Origin: Mycobacterium sp. 852014-52450_SCH5900713
Lineage (GTDB): Bacteria > Actinomycetota > Actinomycetes > Mycobacteriales > Mycobacteriaceae
Direction of reading: 5' to 3'
Assembly (NCBI RefSeq): GCF_001667075.1
Contig: NZ_LZIL01000047.1
Location: forward strand, 1 to 64,000
DNA length: 64,000 bases
Shown: one piece after another, positions 11,194 to 19,663 of the stretch
How positions within the stretch are numbered: the stretch's first letter is position 1
How the letters are laid out: every line of letters starts with the position of its first letter
The notes under the pieces: generated by a model
Told to the model about the DNA's origin: nothing
The model's input: the letters and a program-made list of their open reading frames with translations, nothing else
Database searches by the model: none
Translations under genes and position numbers: made by a program

Positions 11194-12558
11194 CTAGCGC
11201 GGTGCGATGAGCGCGAAGGTCTGCTTGGCGACCTGCAGCATCCACCCGGTGACCGTCGGCCCGTGGTCGCGCGGCCAGTTGAGCTGGAAGCTGACCACGT
11301 ACGGCTGCTGGGTTTTGTCGACGGCGTACCAGCTGAAGGTCAGATCACCGGGCAGCCCACCGGCTTTCGCGCCGATGTAAGGCCAGACGTTGCGGTCCAG
11401 TTGGATGCCCGCGACCGCTGAAAGGATCTGTCTGACCGGTGCGGCCTTGCCGACGGCGTCGGCTTGCAGGGCCGCATGGATGCGGCAGATGTCCTCGGCG
11501 TTGCCGTACCACTCCGCGCCGTAGGACGATGCCGGGGAGTGGGCACGGACCGGATCAGGTTCGTAGGGAGTCGAATTCGCCTGCTCCAACAGCTGAGCGC
11601 GGACTTGTGGTGACCCATGCTGCCATTGGGTGCGCAAGTCCGGCTTACCCCAGCCGACCGAGAACAGCTCGTACATCGTGGGGAACGGCGTCATACTGGC
11701 CGGGTCGTGGTGGCCCGCCGTGGCGAGCGCTTCTTCGATGGCGTGCGTGCCCAGCTTTCCGATCAGCAGGTCGGTCGCCATGTTGTCGCTGGTCGCGATC
11801 ATCTTCTCGGCGGCCGTCCGAACCGAAACCTGCGCTCCGGCAGGCAGTTGCAAACCGGACGAGCCCACCGCGCGGCTCTTGTCGGTGACAGTCAGCTGAT
11901 CGTCCCAGGAGAGCGTTCCGTCCTTGATGGCACCCGCCAGGGCGTGCAGCACGTACAACTTGAAAATCGATGCGAGCGGCAAAGATTCACCGGTGTTGGT
12001 ACCCGCCACCGGATCGCAGCGCCCGTTGTCGACCTTGGCGACCTGGTAGGAGTAGCGGGCGCCGGTCTTGCTCAACACCGCATCGATGTCGTGCCACGAA
12101 TCGATCTTTGGTGCCTGCGTGTCGAGGTCGAACCGATCGACCCAGCCGCCGTCGTCGGTGTGGATTCGGATGTCTTGTCGCGCACCGTAGGAGGACGTCA
12201 GGTGCAACGTGGCCACGCTGGCGCCCAGATCGACGCCGTTGAGGGTGAACGGCCGGTCCCACCAAAGCGACTCCATGGTGGTCTCCACCGATTTGACCAT
12301 GTCGGGCGCGGCCAGGGTGCCCACACCGACCGGGCCGATGGGCCAGTCCGAGTTGAGCATGTCCAGCGTCTGCTGTGCCCGGATACCGGGCGGCGTCCGC
12401 ACGTCGATCTGCCGACCGGGATTGGCCGCGTTCGCCTGCGGTGAGGGGGAGGAGGCGCAACCGGGCGCGAACGTGACTACCAGTGCGGCGGCGGCACTCA
12501 ACGCCACCGCGCGGCGCCGGGCCGAGTACCCGCTAGCCAGCCTGCTTGTTGCCGGCAA
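11194..12558 (-). CDS. lpqF: LpqF, serine hydrolase-fold lipoprotein
   Basis: A 454-residue secreted protein with the class A beta-lactamase/DD-peptidase fold. The N-terminus has Arg-rich and hydrophobic segments ending in FAPGC at about residues 30-34, a weak lipobox. The catalytic motifs are visible in order: SIFK (SxxK), SDNMA (SDN) and KAGG in place of KTG. The family relative Rv3593 has about the same length. The SDN and SxxK residues are intact, but the third motif has Ala for Thr, so classical beta-lactamase activity is uncertain. Its start overlaps the mhuD end by 26 bases, so it follows mhuD in an operon. It probably acts at the cell envelope. Confidence 0.9.
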   Translation of the reverse strand: MPATSRLASGYSARRRAVALSAAAALVVTFAPGCASSPSPQANAANPGRQIDVRTPPGIRAQQTLDMLNSDWPIGPVGVGTLAAPDMVKSVETTMESLWWDRPFTLNGVDLGASVATLHLTSSYGARQDIRIHTDDGGWVDRFDLDTQAPKIDSWHDIDAVLSKTGARYSYQVAKVDNGRCDPVAGTNTGESLPLASIFKLYVLHALAGAIKDGTLSWDDQLTVTDKSRAVGSSGLQLPAGAQVSVRTAAEKMIATSDNMATDLLIGKLGTHAIEEALATAGHHDPASMTPFPTMYELFSVGWGKPDLRTQWQHGSPQVRAQLLEQANSTPYEPDPVRAHSPASSYGAEWYGNAEDICRIHAALQADAVGKAAPVRQILSAVAGIQLDRNVWPYIGAKAGGLPGDLTFSWYAVDKTQQPYVVSFQLNWPRDHGPTVTGWMLQVAKQTFALIAPR

Positions 12559-12853
12559 CGTCCATCACAACCTCGAATTCCAGCAGCGAGGCCCCGGTCG
12601 CCACCGGGTTGGCCCGCTCGCCCGCATGGGCAGCAATCGCGGGCCCCTGCGCCCACGCCTGAAATGCCTCCTCGGACTCCCACTGCGTCACGACGAAGTA
12701 GCGGTCCTCGCCCTTGATCGGGCGCAGCAGCTGAAACCCGAGGAAGCCGGGCTGGTTGTCGACCGCGTGTGCCCGGTGTGCGAACCGCTTCTCCAGCTCC
12801 GGGCCGGCGTCGGCGGGCACTTCGATTGCGTTGATCTTCACCACTGGCGGCAT
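12533..12853 (-). CDS. mhuD: MhuD, mycobilin-producing heme oxygenase
   Basis: MhuD breaks down heme in the cytosol to release iron and mycobilins. The 106-residue ABM-fold protein keeps the key residues: Asn8, Trp67 and the proximal heme ligand His76 (N7, W66 and H75 in M. tuberculosis numbering). The sequence IKGEDRYFVVTQW is typical. It is directly upstream of lpqF, as in M. tuberculosis (Rv3592-Rv3593), and divergent from an alpha/beta hydrolase with 63 bases between starts. No iron-box was recognised in that gap. Confidence 0.96.
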   Translation of the reverse strand: MPPVVKINAIEVPADAGPELEKRFAHRAHAVDNQPGFLGFQLLRPIKGEDRYFVVTQWESEEAFQAWAQGPAIAAHAGERANPVATGASLLEFEVVMDVAGNKQAG

Positions 12854-12916
12854 GCCGCTAGGCTACCCCTTCGCCCGGCCTGTCCATCTGCAGGGCGGGG
12901 CACGCAGGATGGTGAC

Positions 12917-13687
12917 ATGCCCAGTGAACTGCTGACTTGCCGCGGCGGCCAAGGCGAGCCGTTGGTGCTGGTGCACGGCCTGATGGGGCGGGGCACCACG
13001 TGGTCGCGGCAGCTCCCGTGGCTGACTCGGCTGGGCGTGGTGTACACCTACGACGCCTTATGGCATCGGGGGCGCGGCGTCGACGACCCGAACCCGGTCG
13101 GCACCGAACGTTTCGTGGCCGACCTGGCCGACGCGGTGAGCACCCTGGAAACGCCGGTCACGCTGGTCGGGCATTCGATGGGCGCGCTGCACTCGTGGTG
13201 TCTGGCCGCGGAGCGTCCGGAACTGGTCTCCGCGCTGGTGCTTGAAGACATGGCCCCCGACTTCCGGGGCCGCACCACCGGCCCATGGGAACCGTGGCTA
13301 CACGCGCTGCCAGTCGAATTCGGTTCCGCAGAGCGGGTATTCGAGGAGTTCGGGGCCGTTGCCGGACGGTACTTCCTGGAGGCCTTCGACCGCACCGCCA
13401 CCGGCTGGCGCCTGCACGGACATACCGCGCGGTGGATCGAGATCGCCGCCGAATGGGGCACGCGCCACTACTGGGAGCAGTGGCGGGCCGTGCGTGCCCC
13501 GGCGCTGCTCATCGAGGCCGGCAACTCGGTAACGCCGCCGGGGCAGATGCGGGAAATGGCCGAAATGAACTCGGCTGCAACGTATTTGCATGTCCCCCAA
13601 GCCGGCCACCTGATTCACGACGAGGCGCCGCAGGTGTACCGCGACGCGGTCGAGTCCTTCTTGGCGGCGTTGCCTGCACGCGACTGA
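12917..13687 (+). CDS. Alpha/beta hydrolase (Rv3591c homologue)
   Basis: A 256-residue alpha/beta hydrolase. The oxyanion loop region VHGLMGRGTTW, the nucleophile elbow GHSMG (Ser in GHSMGALHS), an acid near IEAGN, and the catalytic His in AGHLIHDE are all visible. The ATG at 12917 is used because the longer in-frame reading overlaps mhuD and lpqF on the opposite strand. Position and length match Rv3591c. Substrate is unknown; it is a separate transcription unit divergent from mhuD. Confidence 0.85.
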   Translation: MPSELLTCRGGQGEPLVLVHGLMGRGTTWSRQLPWLTRLGVVYTYDALWHRGRGVDDPNPVGTERFVADLADAVSTLETPVTLVGHSMGALHSWCLAAERPELVSALVLEDMAPDFRGRTTGPWEPWLHALPVEFGSAERVFEEFGAVAGRYFLEAFDRTATGWRLHGHTARWIEIAAEWGTRHYWEQWRAVRAPALLIEAGNSVTPPGQMREMAEMNSAATYLHVPQAGHLIHDEAPQVYRDAVESFLAALPARD

Positions 13688-13738
13688 CTCCCGAGTGCCT
13701 GGCCGCTCGATGTGACGACCTGTATCACCATATGATAA

Positions 13739-13764
13739 ATTCTTCAATCGTTCGAATATAGAAT
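13739..13764 (+). promoter_or_regulatory. Imperfect palindrome upstream of the ArsR-type regulator
   Basis: The segment begins ATTCT and ends AGAAT, with 18 of 26 positions matching its own reverse complement and a central TCG...CGA. It ends 24 bases before the regulator's GTG and sits in an unusually AT-rich patch (13721-13770). This is the expected place for autoregulatory binding; Rv0081 is reported to bind its own promoter. Confidence 0.45.
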
Positions 13765-13788
13765 GCTTGTAGGCTTCAGGAGATTTGC

Positions 13789-14124
13789 GTGACGCAGCCG
13801 CTGTACAAGCTCAAGGCCGAGTTCTTCAAGACGCTGGGGCACCCGGCGCGGATCAGGATCCTGGAGCTTCTGGTGGTTGGTGACAAGTCGGTCGCCGAAC
13901 TGCTGCCCGAGGTCGGGCTCGAAGCATCGAACCTGTCCCAGCAGCTCGGCGTTCTGCGCCGGGCCGGGGTGGTCGAGGCGCTGCGGGATGGCAACACGAT
14001 GATCTACTCGATCGCCTCCCCGGACATCGCCGAACTGCTCACGGTGGCACGCAAGGTGCTCACCGGGGTGCTGAGCGACCGCGTCGCGATGTTGGAAGGC
14101 CTGCGCGCCGGCGGTGCGGGGTAG
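13789..14124 (+). CDS. ArsR/SmtB-type transcriptional regulator (Rv0081 homologue)
   Basis: A 111-residue winged-helix repressor: AEFFKTLGHPARIRILELL, then the recognition helix EASNLSQQLGVLRRAGVV and a wing with DGNTMIYSI. The Cys pairs of metal-sensing ArsR proteins are absent, as in Rv0081, a hub regulator in the M. tuberculosis hypoxia network. GTG at 13789 follows CAGGAG (13777-13782). It starts the block of hydrogenase-like genes that follows in the same order as Rv0082-Rv0087. In M. tuberculosis the neighbour Rv0080 is next to it; here the Rv0080-like gene lies 3 kb away with lpqF-mhuD and the hydrolase between. Confidence 0.9.
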   Translation: MTQPLYKLKAEFFKTLGHPARIRILELLVVGDKSVAELLPEVGLEASNLSQQLGVLRRAGVVEALRDGNTMIYSIASPDIAELLTVARKVLTGVLSDRVAMLEGLRAGGAG

Positions 14125-14129
14125 CGCCG

Positions 14130-14609
14130 ATGGGCTGGATCAGCAAAGTATTGCGCGTCGGCCGGATCGCCGAACCCGCAGCCCCGCCACCGGAGGCGAC
14201 GACCGAGCCGCCTGCCGGGGTGCGTGGTTCGCTACAGATTCGGCACGTCGACGCGGGTTCGTGCAATGGGTGCGAGGTGGAGATCGCGGGCGCCTTCGGG
14301 CCGGTCTATGACGCCGAGCGGTTCGGCGCCCGCCTGGTGGCCTCCCCACGGCACGCCGACGCGCTCCTGGTGACCGGTGTCGTGACACACAACATGGTCG
14401 GCCCCTTGCGCGCCACGATCGAGGCCACGCCGCGACCCCGACGGGTGATCGCCTGCGGGGACTGCGCCATCGATCGCGGGGTGTTCGGCGACGCCTATGG
14501 TGTGGCCGGCTCAGTCGGCGAGACGGTGTGCGTGGACTTGGAAATCCCGGGATGCCCGCCGACGCCGAGCCAAATCGTCGCGGCCCTGCGGTCGGTGACC
14601 GGCCGGTGA
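14130..14609 (+). CDS. NuoB/HycG-like iron-sulfur subunit (Rv0082 homologue)
   Basis: A 159-residue small subunit like complex I NuoB and hydrogenase-3 HycG. It keeps Cys45 and Cys48 (GSCNGCE), Cys109 and Cys112 (ACGDCA) and Cys142 (PGCPPTP), enough to hold the N2-type [4Fe-4S] cluster. It would pass electrons next to the HycE-like subunit at the membrane. The start lies 5 bases after the regulator stop and its stop overlaps the next start (GTGA), so translation is coupled through the operon. Confidence 0.92.
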   Translation: MGWISKVLRVGRIAEPAAPPPEATTEPPAGVRGSLQIRHVDAGSCNGCEVEIAGAFGPVYDAERFGARLVASPRHADALLVTGVVTHNMVGPLRATIEATPRPRRVIACGDCAIDRGVFGDAYGVAGSVGETVCVDLEIPGCPPTPSQIVAALRSVTGR

Positions 14610-16582
14610 CCGCTGCCTTGGCGGCCCGCGTGGCGCCGGAACCAAACCTGTTGCATGCCAAGTACTCTGGGTACGTCAGCGCGGGCGTGCTGACCTCGCT
14701 GCTGGGTGGGGCGGGGATATGGGCCGGTGGGCTCGGAATGTTCGGCCCGGTGCGCGCCGTCCGCATCGGATGGTTGCTTCCGCTGGCGGGCGTCGAGCTG
14801 AGGCTCGATCCGCTGGGCGGATTCTTCATGGCGATCACCGGGGCGGTCGCGCTGGTGGTCGGGCTGTACACGATCGGATACGCCCGACGCGAGCGGCTGG
14901 GCCCCGTCACCCTGGCCGTCCTGCCGGCGTTCGTCACGGCGATGCTGCTGGTGCCCGCCGCGGGGTCGGTCACCACCTTCCTGCTGGTGTGGGAGTTGAT
15001 GGCGGTCGCGTCGCTGGTGCTGGTGCTGACCGACCACACCCGCCCGATGGTTCGCTCGGCCGGCCTGGTGTATGCCGTGATGACCCAGTTGGGGTTCGTG
15101 GCGATACTGGTCGGCCTGCTGATGTTGTCGGCGGCGGGGGGCGCGGACCGGTTTGCCGACCTGCACCGGATACCGCAAGGCGCGTGCACCGCGGTGTTCC
15201 TGCTGACGCTTGCGGGGTTCGGCTCGAAGGCGGGGCTGGTGCCGCTGCACGCGTGGTTGCCGCGCGCCCACCCGGAGGCGCCGAGTCCCGTTTCGGCGCT
15301 GATGAGCGCGGCGATGGTCAACCTCGGGGTCTACGGCATTTGCCGCGTCGACTTGCAGCTGCTCGGCCCGGGGCCGCGGTGGTGGGGGCTGACCTTGATG
15401 GTCGTCGGCGGGGTGTCGGCGCTCTACGGCGTGGTGCAGGCGTCGGTGGCCACGGATCTCAAACGGCTACTTGCGTATTCGACTACCGAGAACCTCGGAT
15501 TGATCACGCTGGCGTTGGGAGCGGCCACGCTGTTCGCGGCCGCCGGCGCGAACGGTCCGGCGACGATCGCCGCGGCGGCTGCCATGCTGCACCTCGTCGC
15601 GCACGCGGCATTCAAGAGCCTCGGGTTTCTCGCCGCCGGGTCGGTATTGGCAGCCACCGGGCTGCGTGACCTCGACCGGCTGGGCGGCCTGGCCCGCCGG
15701 ATGCCGGTGACGACAAGCCTTTTCGGAGTGGCCGCGCTCGGCGCGTCCGGGCTGCCGCTGGGCGCCGGGTTCGTCAGCGAGTGGCTGCTGGTGCAGTCGC
15801 TGATCCACACTGCGCGAGAGCATTCCGCCGTCTTGGCATTGACCACGCCGCTCGCGGTCGGCGCGGTCGCGCTCACCACGGGGCTGGGCGTGGCGGCAAT
15901 GGTCAAGGCGTTCGGTATCGGGTTTCTGGCGCGGCCGCGCTCCGAACAGGCCGCCCAGGCACGCGAGGCGCCCCGCACCATGCTGGCCGGCATGGCCATC
16001 GCGGCGGCCACCTGCCTGGTGCTGGCCGTGACGCCCGCGGTGGTGGCACCCGCGCTGCGCCAGGCGGTCGCCGCGCTGCCGGGTACCCGGGCAATGGAAT
16101 TCACCACCCTCGGCGCCATGGTGCGCCTGCCGGGCGTACCGGGCTCGATCGCACCCGGCGCGATCGCAGTCGGCGTCGTGGTGGCCACGCTGACCGCGGC
16201 CGCGCTGGCCCGTTGGCGCCGGAGCCGGCGGCCGGCGCCCGCCACATTGCCGCTGTGGGCCTGTGGCGCCGACGATCTCACCGCGCGAATGCAATACACG
16301 GCCACGTCGTTCGCCGAGCCGCTGCAACGGATCTTCGATGACGTCCTGCGACCCGACACCGACATCGAAGTCACCCACAGCGTCGAATCCCGGTATCTGG
16401 CCGACAAAATCACCTACCGCACCAGAATCGCGGACGCGATCGAGGAGCGCTGCTACGCGCCGGTGATCCGGGCGGTCTGGGCCGCGGCGGGCCTGGTGCG
16501 GCGCGCCCACACCGGCAGCGTGCACCTGTATCTGGCCTACGGTGCGCTCGGTGTGCTGATCGTGCTGGTGGTAGCCCGATGA
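14606..16582 (+). CDS. NuoL/HyfB-like proton-pumping membrane subunit (Rv0083 homologue)
   Basis: A 658-residue polytopic protein of the antiporter-like (proton_antipo_M) family with more than a dozen hydrophobic helices. The typical core is visible: GSKAGLVPLHAWLPRAHPEAPSPVSALMSA, with the Lys in the broken-helix region, and ATDLKRLLAYSTTENLG. It probably moves protons, coupled to electron transfer by the peripheral arm. The GTG at 14606 overlaps the previous stop by 4 bases; the longer reading from 14528 overlaps the NuoB-like gene and is not needed. Rv0083 is of similar length (640). Confidence 0.92.
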   Translation: MTAALAARVAPEPNLLHAKYSGYVSAGVLTSLLGGAGIWAGGLGMFGPVRAVRIGWLLPLAGVELRLDPLGGFFMAITGAVALVVGLYTIGYARRERLGPVTLAVLPAFVTAMLLVPAAGSVTTFLLVWELMAVASLVLVLTDHTRPMVRSAGLVYAVMTQLGFVAILVGLLMLSAAGGADRFADLHRIPQGACTAVFLLTLAGFGSKAGLVPLHAWLPRAHPEAPSPVSALMSAAMVNLGVYGICRVDLQLLGPGPRWWGLTLMVVGGVSALYGVVQASVATDLKRLLAYSTTENLGLITLALGAATLFAAAGANGPATIAAAAAMLHLVAHAAFKSLGFLAAGSVLAATGLRDLDRLGGLARRMPVTTSLFGVAALGASGLPLGAGFVSEWLLVQSLIHTAREHSAVLALTTPLAVGAVALTTGLGVAAMVKAFGIGFLARPRSEQAAQAREAPRTMLAGMAIAAATCLVLAVTPAVVAPALRQAVAALPGTRAMEFTTLGAMVRLPGVPGSIAPGAIAVGVVVATLTAAALARWRRSRRPAPATLPLWACGADDLTARMQYTATSFAEPLQRIFDDVLRPDTDIEVTHSVESRYLADKITYRTRIADAIEERCYAPVIRAVWAAAGLVRRAHTGSVHLYLAYGALGVLIVLVVAR

Positions 16583-17538
16583 ATGTCCTGTCCTATGTCG
16601 CGGGCGCGGCCCAGATCGGCGGCGTCGTGGCCGGGTCGCCGCTGGTGGTCGGGCTGACCCGGCAGGTACGCGCGCGCTGGGAAGGCCGCGCCGGCGGCGG
16701 CATCCTGCAACCATGGCGCGACATCGTCAAACAGCTTGGCAAGCAACAGATCACGCCGCGCGGAACCACGGTGGTATTCGGGGCGGCGCCCGCGATCGTC
16801 GCCGGAACCACATTGCTGATCGCCGCCATCGCACCGCTGGTCGCCACCGGATCGCCACTGGATACCAGCGCCGACCTGTTCGCCGTGGTCGGTTTGCTGT
16901 TCGTGGGCACCGTCGCGCTGACTCTGGCCGGCATCGACACCGGCACCTCGTTCGGGGGCATGGGTGCCAGCCGCGAGATCACCATCGCCGCGCTGGTCGA
17001 ACCCACCATTTTACTGGCGGTGTTCGCGCTGTCCATGCCGGCGGGATCGGCGAATCTCGGTGCGCTGGTGGCGCATACGATCACCCATCCCGGGCAAGTG
17101 GTGTCGCTGGCGGCGGTGCTGGCGTTCTCCGCGCTGGTAATCGTGATCGTCGCCGAGACCGGACGGCTGCCGGTGGACAACCCGGCCACCCATCTCGAGC
17201 TGACGATGGTTCACGAGGCGATGGTCCTCGAATACGCCGGTCCGCGGCTGGCTTTGGTCGAGTGGGCGGCCGGGATGCGGCTGACCGTGCTCTTGGCGCT
17301 GCTGGCAAACCTGTTCGCGCCGTGGGGCATTGCGGGGGGCCGCCCCGGTGTCGTTGACATCGTCATCGGTGTCGCGGCCGTGGCGGCCAAGGTCGCGTTG
17401 CTGGCGGGGCTGCTGGCCACCGTCGAGGTGTTCGTCGCCAAGCTGCGGCTGTTCCGGGTGCCCGAGTTGCTGGCCGGATCGTTCCTGCTGGCGTTGCTTG
17501 CGGTCGTCGCCGCCAACTTCTTCGTGGTTCCGACATGA
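16579..17538 (+). CDS. hycD: HycD/NuoH-like membrane anchor subunit (Rv0084 homologue)
   Basis: A 319-residue membrane protein of the NuoH/HycD family that links the hydrophilic arm to the membrane arm. The family segment [15 protein letters not shown] and the acidic loop [23 protein letters not shown] are both clear, along with about eight hydrophobic helices. It overlaps the genes on both sides by 4 bases (ATGA). Confidence 0.93.
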   Translation: MNVLSYVAGAAQIGGVVAGSPLVVGLTRQVRARWEGRAGGGILQPWRDIVKQLGKQQITPRGTTVVFGAAPAIVAGTTLLIAAIAPLVATGSPLDTSADLFAVVGLLFVGTVALTLAGIDTGTSFGGMGASREITIAALVEPTILLAVFALSMPAGSANLGALVAHTITHPGQVVSLAAVLAFSALVIVIVAETGRLPVDNPATHLELTMVHEAMVLEYAGPRLALVEWAAGMRLTVLLALLANLFAPWGIAGGRPGVVDIVIGVAAVAAKVALLAGLLATVEVFVAKLRLFRVPELLAGSFLLALLAVVAANFFVVPT

Positions 17539-18197
17539 CGTACGGCTCGTTTTCGGTACTCGTCGACCTCGCCGCCGGCGGGCTGCTCCTGGCCGCCGTG
17601 CTGATCGTGTGGCGCCGCGACCTGGTCGCCATCATCCGCCTGCTGGCATGGCAGGGGGTCGCCCTGGCGGCCATTCCCGTCCTCCGGGGGCTGTACGACG
17701 GCGACGGTGCGCTCATCAGTGTCGGTGTGGCCGTGCTGATTTTGCGGGTTGCGGTGCTGCCGCGGCTGCTGGCCCGCGCGGGCGGCGCCGAAGCGCGATC
17801 GCGCAGGGAAGCCACCCCGTTGGTGAACACCGCCACGTCGCTCCTCATCACCGCCGCGCTGACGTTGACCGCGTTCGCCACCACCCGGCCCCTGGTGAAT
17901 CTGCAGCCGGCCGCCACGACCACCGCCGTCCCGGCCGCCACCGCGGTGGTGCTCATCGCGCTGCTCGTGATGGTCACGCGGCGGCATGCGGTGTCGCAGG
18001 CCGCGGGATTCCTCATGCTGGACAACGGGATCGCGGCCACCGCGTTCCTGCTCACCGCGGGGGTGCCGCTGATCGTCGAGCTCGGCGCCTCGCTGGACGT
18101 GTTGTTCGCGGTCATCGTGATCGGTGTACTGACGGGCCGGCTGTCCCGCGCGTTCGGCGGCGCGGACCTGGACGCGTTGCAGGAGTTGCACGACTGA
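17535..18197 (+). CDS. hycP: HyfE/NuoK-like membrane subunit (Rv0085 homologue)
   Basis: A 220-residue membrane protein similar to HyfE of hydrogenase-4, whose second half contains a NuoK-like core. There are about six to seven hydrophobic helices. [27 protein letters not shown] corresponds to the conserved NuoK-type segment with a buried Glu. Overlap of 4 bases with hycD and one base with the next gene (TGATG) shows operon coupling. Confidence 0.88.
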   Translation: MTYGSFSVLVDLAAGGLLLAAVLIVWRRDLVAIIRLLAWQGVALAAIPVLRGLYDGDGALISVGVAVLILRVAVLPRLLARAGGAEARSRREATPLVNTATSLLITAALTLTAFATTRPLVNLQPAATTTAVPAATAVVLIALLVMVTRRHAVSQAAGFLMLDNGIAATAFLLTAGVPLIVELGASLDVLFAVIVIGVLTGRLSRAFGGADLDALQELHD

Positions 18198-19663
18198 TGA
18201 CCGGTTTACTGCTTGCGGCGATCCTTACCCCGGTCGGCGCCTCGGTCGCCGTCCTGATTGCCGGATGGCGCCGGGCGACAGCGACGCTGATCGTCCTCTC
18301 GGCGGTCACGGTGCTCGCGTGTGGCGCGGCGCTCGCGTTGCGGGTCGGGTCGGGAACGCGGTTCGCGTTGGGCGGCCTGCTGCGGCTCGACGCGCTCACC
18401 GTCACGATGCTGATCGTCATCGGAATCGTTGCCACACTGGCCACCTGGGCGAGCATCGGGTACCTCGATGCCGAACTCGCGCACGGTCACACGGACACGC
18501 GCGGTGCCCGGGCATACGGCGCGCTGACGGCGGGCTTCCTGTCCGCGATGGTTGTCGCCGTGTGCGCCAACAACATCGGCGTGATCTGGATCGCGATCGA
18601 AGCGACCACCGTGATCACCGCCTTTTTGGTCGGGCACCGCCGCACCCGCGGCGCGCTCGAGGCGACGTGGAAGTACGTCGTGATCTGCTCGGTCGGCATC
18701 GCCATCGCCTTCCTGGGCACGGTGCTGCTTTACTACGCCGCCGAGCATGCCGGGGCGCCGGCCGGCGCGGCCCTCAACCTCGATGTGCTGGCGGCGCATG
18801 CGGGCGGGCTCGATCCGGGCATCGCTCGACTTGCGGGTGGGCTGCTGCTCGTCGGCTACGGCGCCAAGGCCGGGCTGGTTCCCTTCCACACCTGGTTGGC
18901 CGACGCCCACAGCCAGGCCCCGGCACCGGTGTCTGCTCTGATGAGCGGGGTGCTGCTGTCGGTGGCCTTCTCGGTACTGATCCGCCTCAAGCCGATCATC
19001 GGCACGGCCACCGGACCCACTTTCATGCGGTCGGGCCTGCTGGTGCTCGGGCTGGCGACGCTGCTGGTCGCCGCCCTGATGCTCACGGTGACAACGGACC
19101 TCAAACGCATGCTCGCCTACTCCTCGATGGAGAACATGGGCCTGATCGCGATCGCCGCCGCGGCCGGAACCACCCTGGCCATCGCCGCGCTGCTGCTGCA
19201 CGTCCTGGCGCACGGCATCGGCAAGACGGTCCTCTTCCTGGCTAGCGGACAGCTGCAGGCCGCGCACAACTCGACCGCGATAGCCGACATCCGCGCCGTG
19301 CTGCAACGCTCCCGCCTCATCGGTGTGTCGCTCGCCGTCGGCGTGATCGTGCTGCTCGGCATGCCGCCGTTCGCGATGTTCGCCAGTGAGCTGGCCATCG
19401 GCCGATCGCTGGCCGACGCCCGGCTCACCTGGGTGCTCGCCACCGGCATGGCGCTGGTTGCGGTTGCCTTCGCCGCGCTGGCCCGCAACTCGGGCCGAAT
19501 CCTGCTGGGCGGCCCCGGCCCCGCTCCCGAAATCGCCGTCCCGCGAACGGTGGCGGCCGCCCTGCTCGTCGGCATCGCCGCATCGATCGTTCTCGGTGTC
19601 ACCGCCGGTCCACTGACCGACCTGTTCACCGCCGCGGCCAGCAGCGTCGGGGGACCGCTATGA
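18197..19663 (+). CDS. hycQ: HyfF/NuoN-like proton-pumping subunit (Rv0086 homologue)
   Basis: A second antiporter-like subunit of 488 residues, the length I recall for Rv0086. The core GYGAKAGLVPFHTWLADAHSQAPAPVSALMSG and TTDLKRMLAYSSMENMGLIAI carry the expected Lys and His residues. With Rv0083-like it gives the complex two pumping modules, more like hydrogenase-4 or Mbx/Ehr complexes than hydrogenase-3. ATG at 18197 overlaps the previous stop by one base; the longer reading from 17330 overlaps hycP and hycD in a different frame. Confidence 0.92.
   Translation: MTGLLLAAILTPVGASVAVLIAGWRRATATLIVLSAVTVLACGAALALRVGSGTRFALGGLLRLDALTVTMLIVIGIVATLATWASIGYLDAELAHGHTDTRGARAYGALTAGFLSAMVVAVCANNIGVIWIAIEATTVITAFLVGHRRTRGALEATWKYVVICSVGIAIAFLGTVLLYYAAEHAGAPAGAALNLDVLAAHAGGLDPGIARLAGGLLLVGYGAKAGLVPFHTWLADAHSQAPAPVSALMSGVLLSVAFSVLIRLKPIIGTATGPTFMRSGLLVLGLATLLVAALMLTVTTDLKRMLAYSSMENMGLIAIAAAAGTTLAIAALLLHVLAHGIGKTVLFLASGQLQAAHNSTAIADIRAVLQRSRLIGVSLAVGVIVLLGMPPFAMFASELAIGRSLADARLTWVLATGMALVAVAFAALARNSGRILLGGPGPAPEIAVPRTVAAALLVGIAASIVLGVTAGPLTDLFTAAASSVGGPL

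Noticed and set aside
11194..12558. True class A beta-lactamase (BlaC)
   Set aside because: SxxK and SDN motifs are present, but the overall sequence, the N-terminal domain and the KAGG motif fit LpqF, and synteny with mhuD agrees.
12209..13687. 492-residue form of the alpha/beta hydrolase
   Set aside because: The first 236 residues lie antisense to lpqF and mhuD and have no domain; the family start is at 12917.
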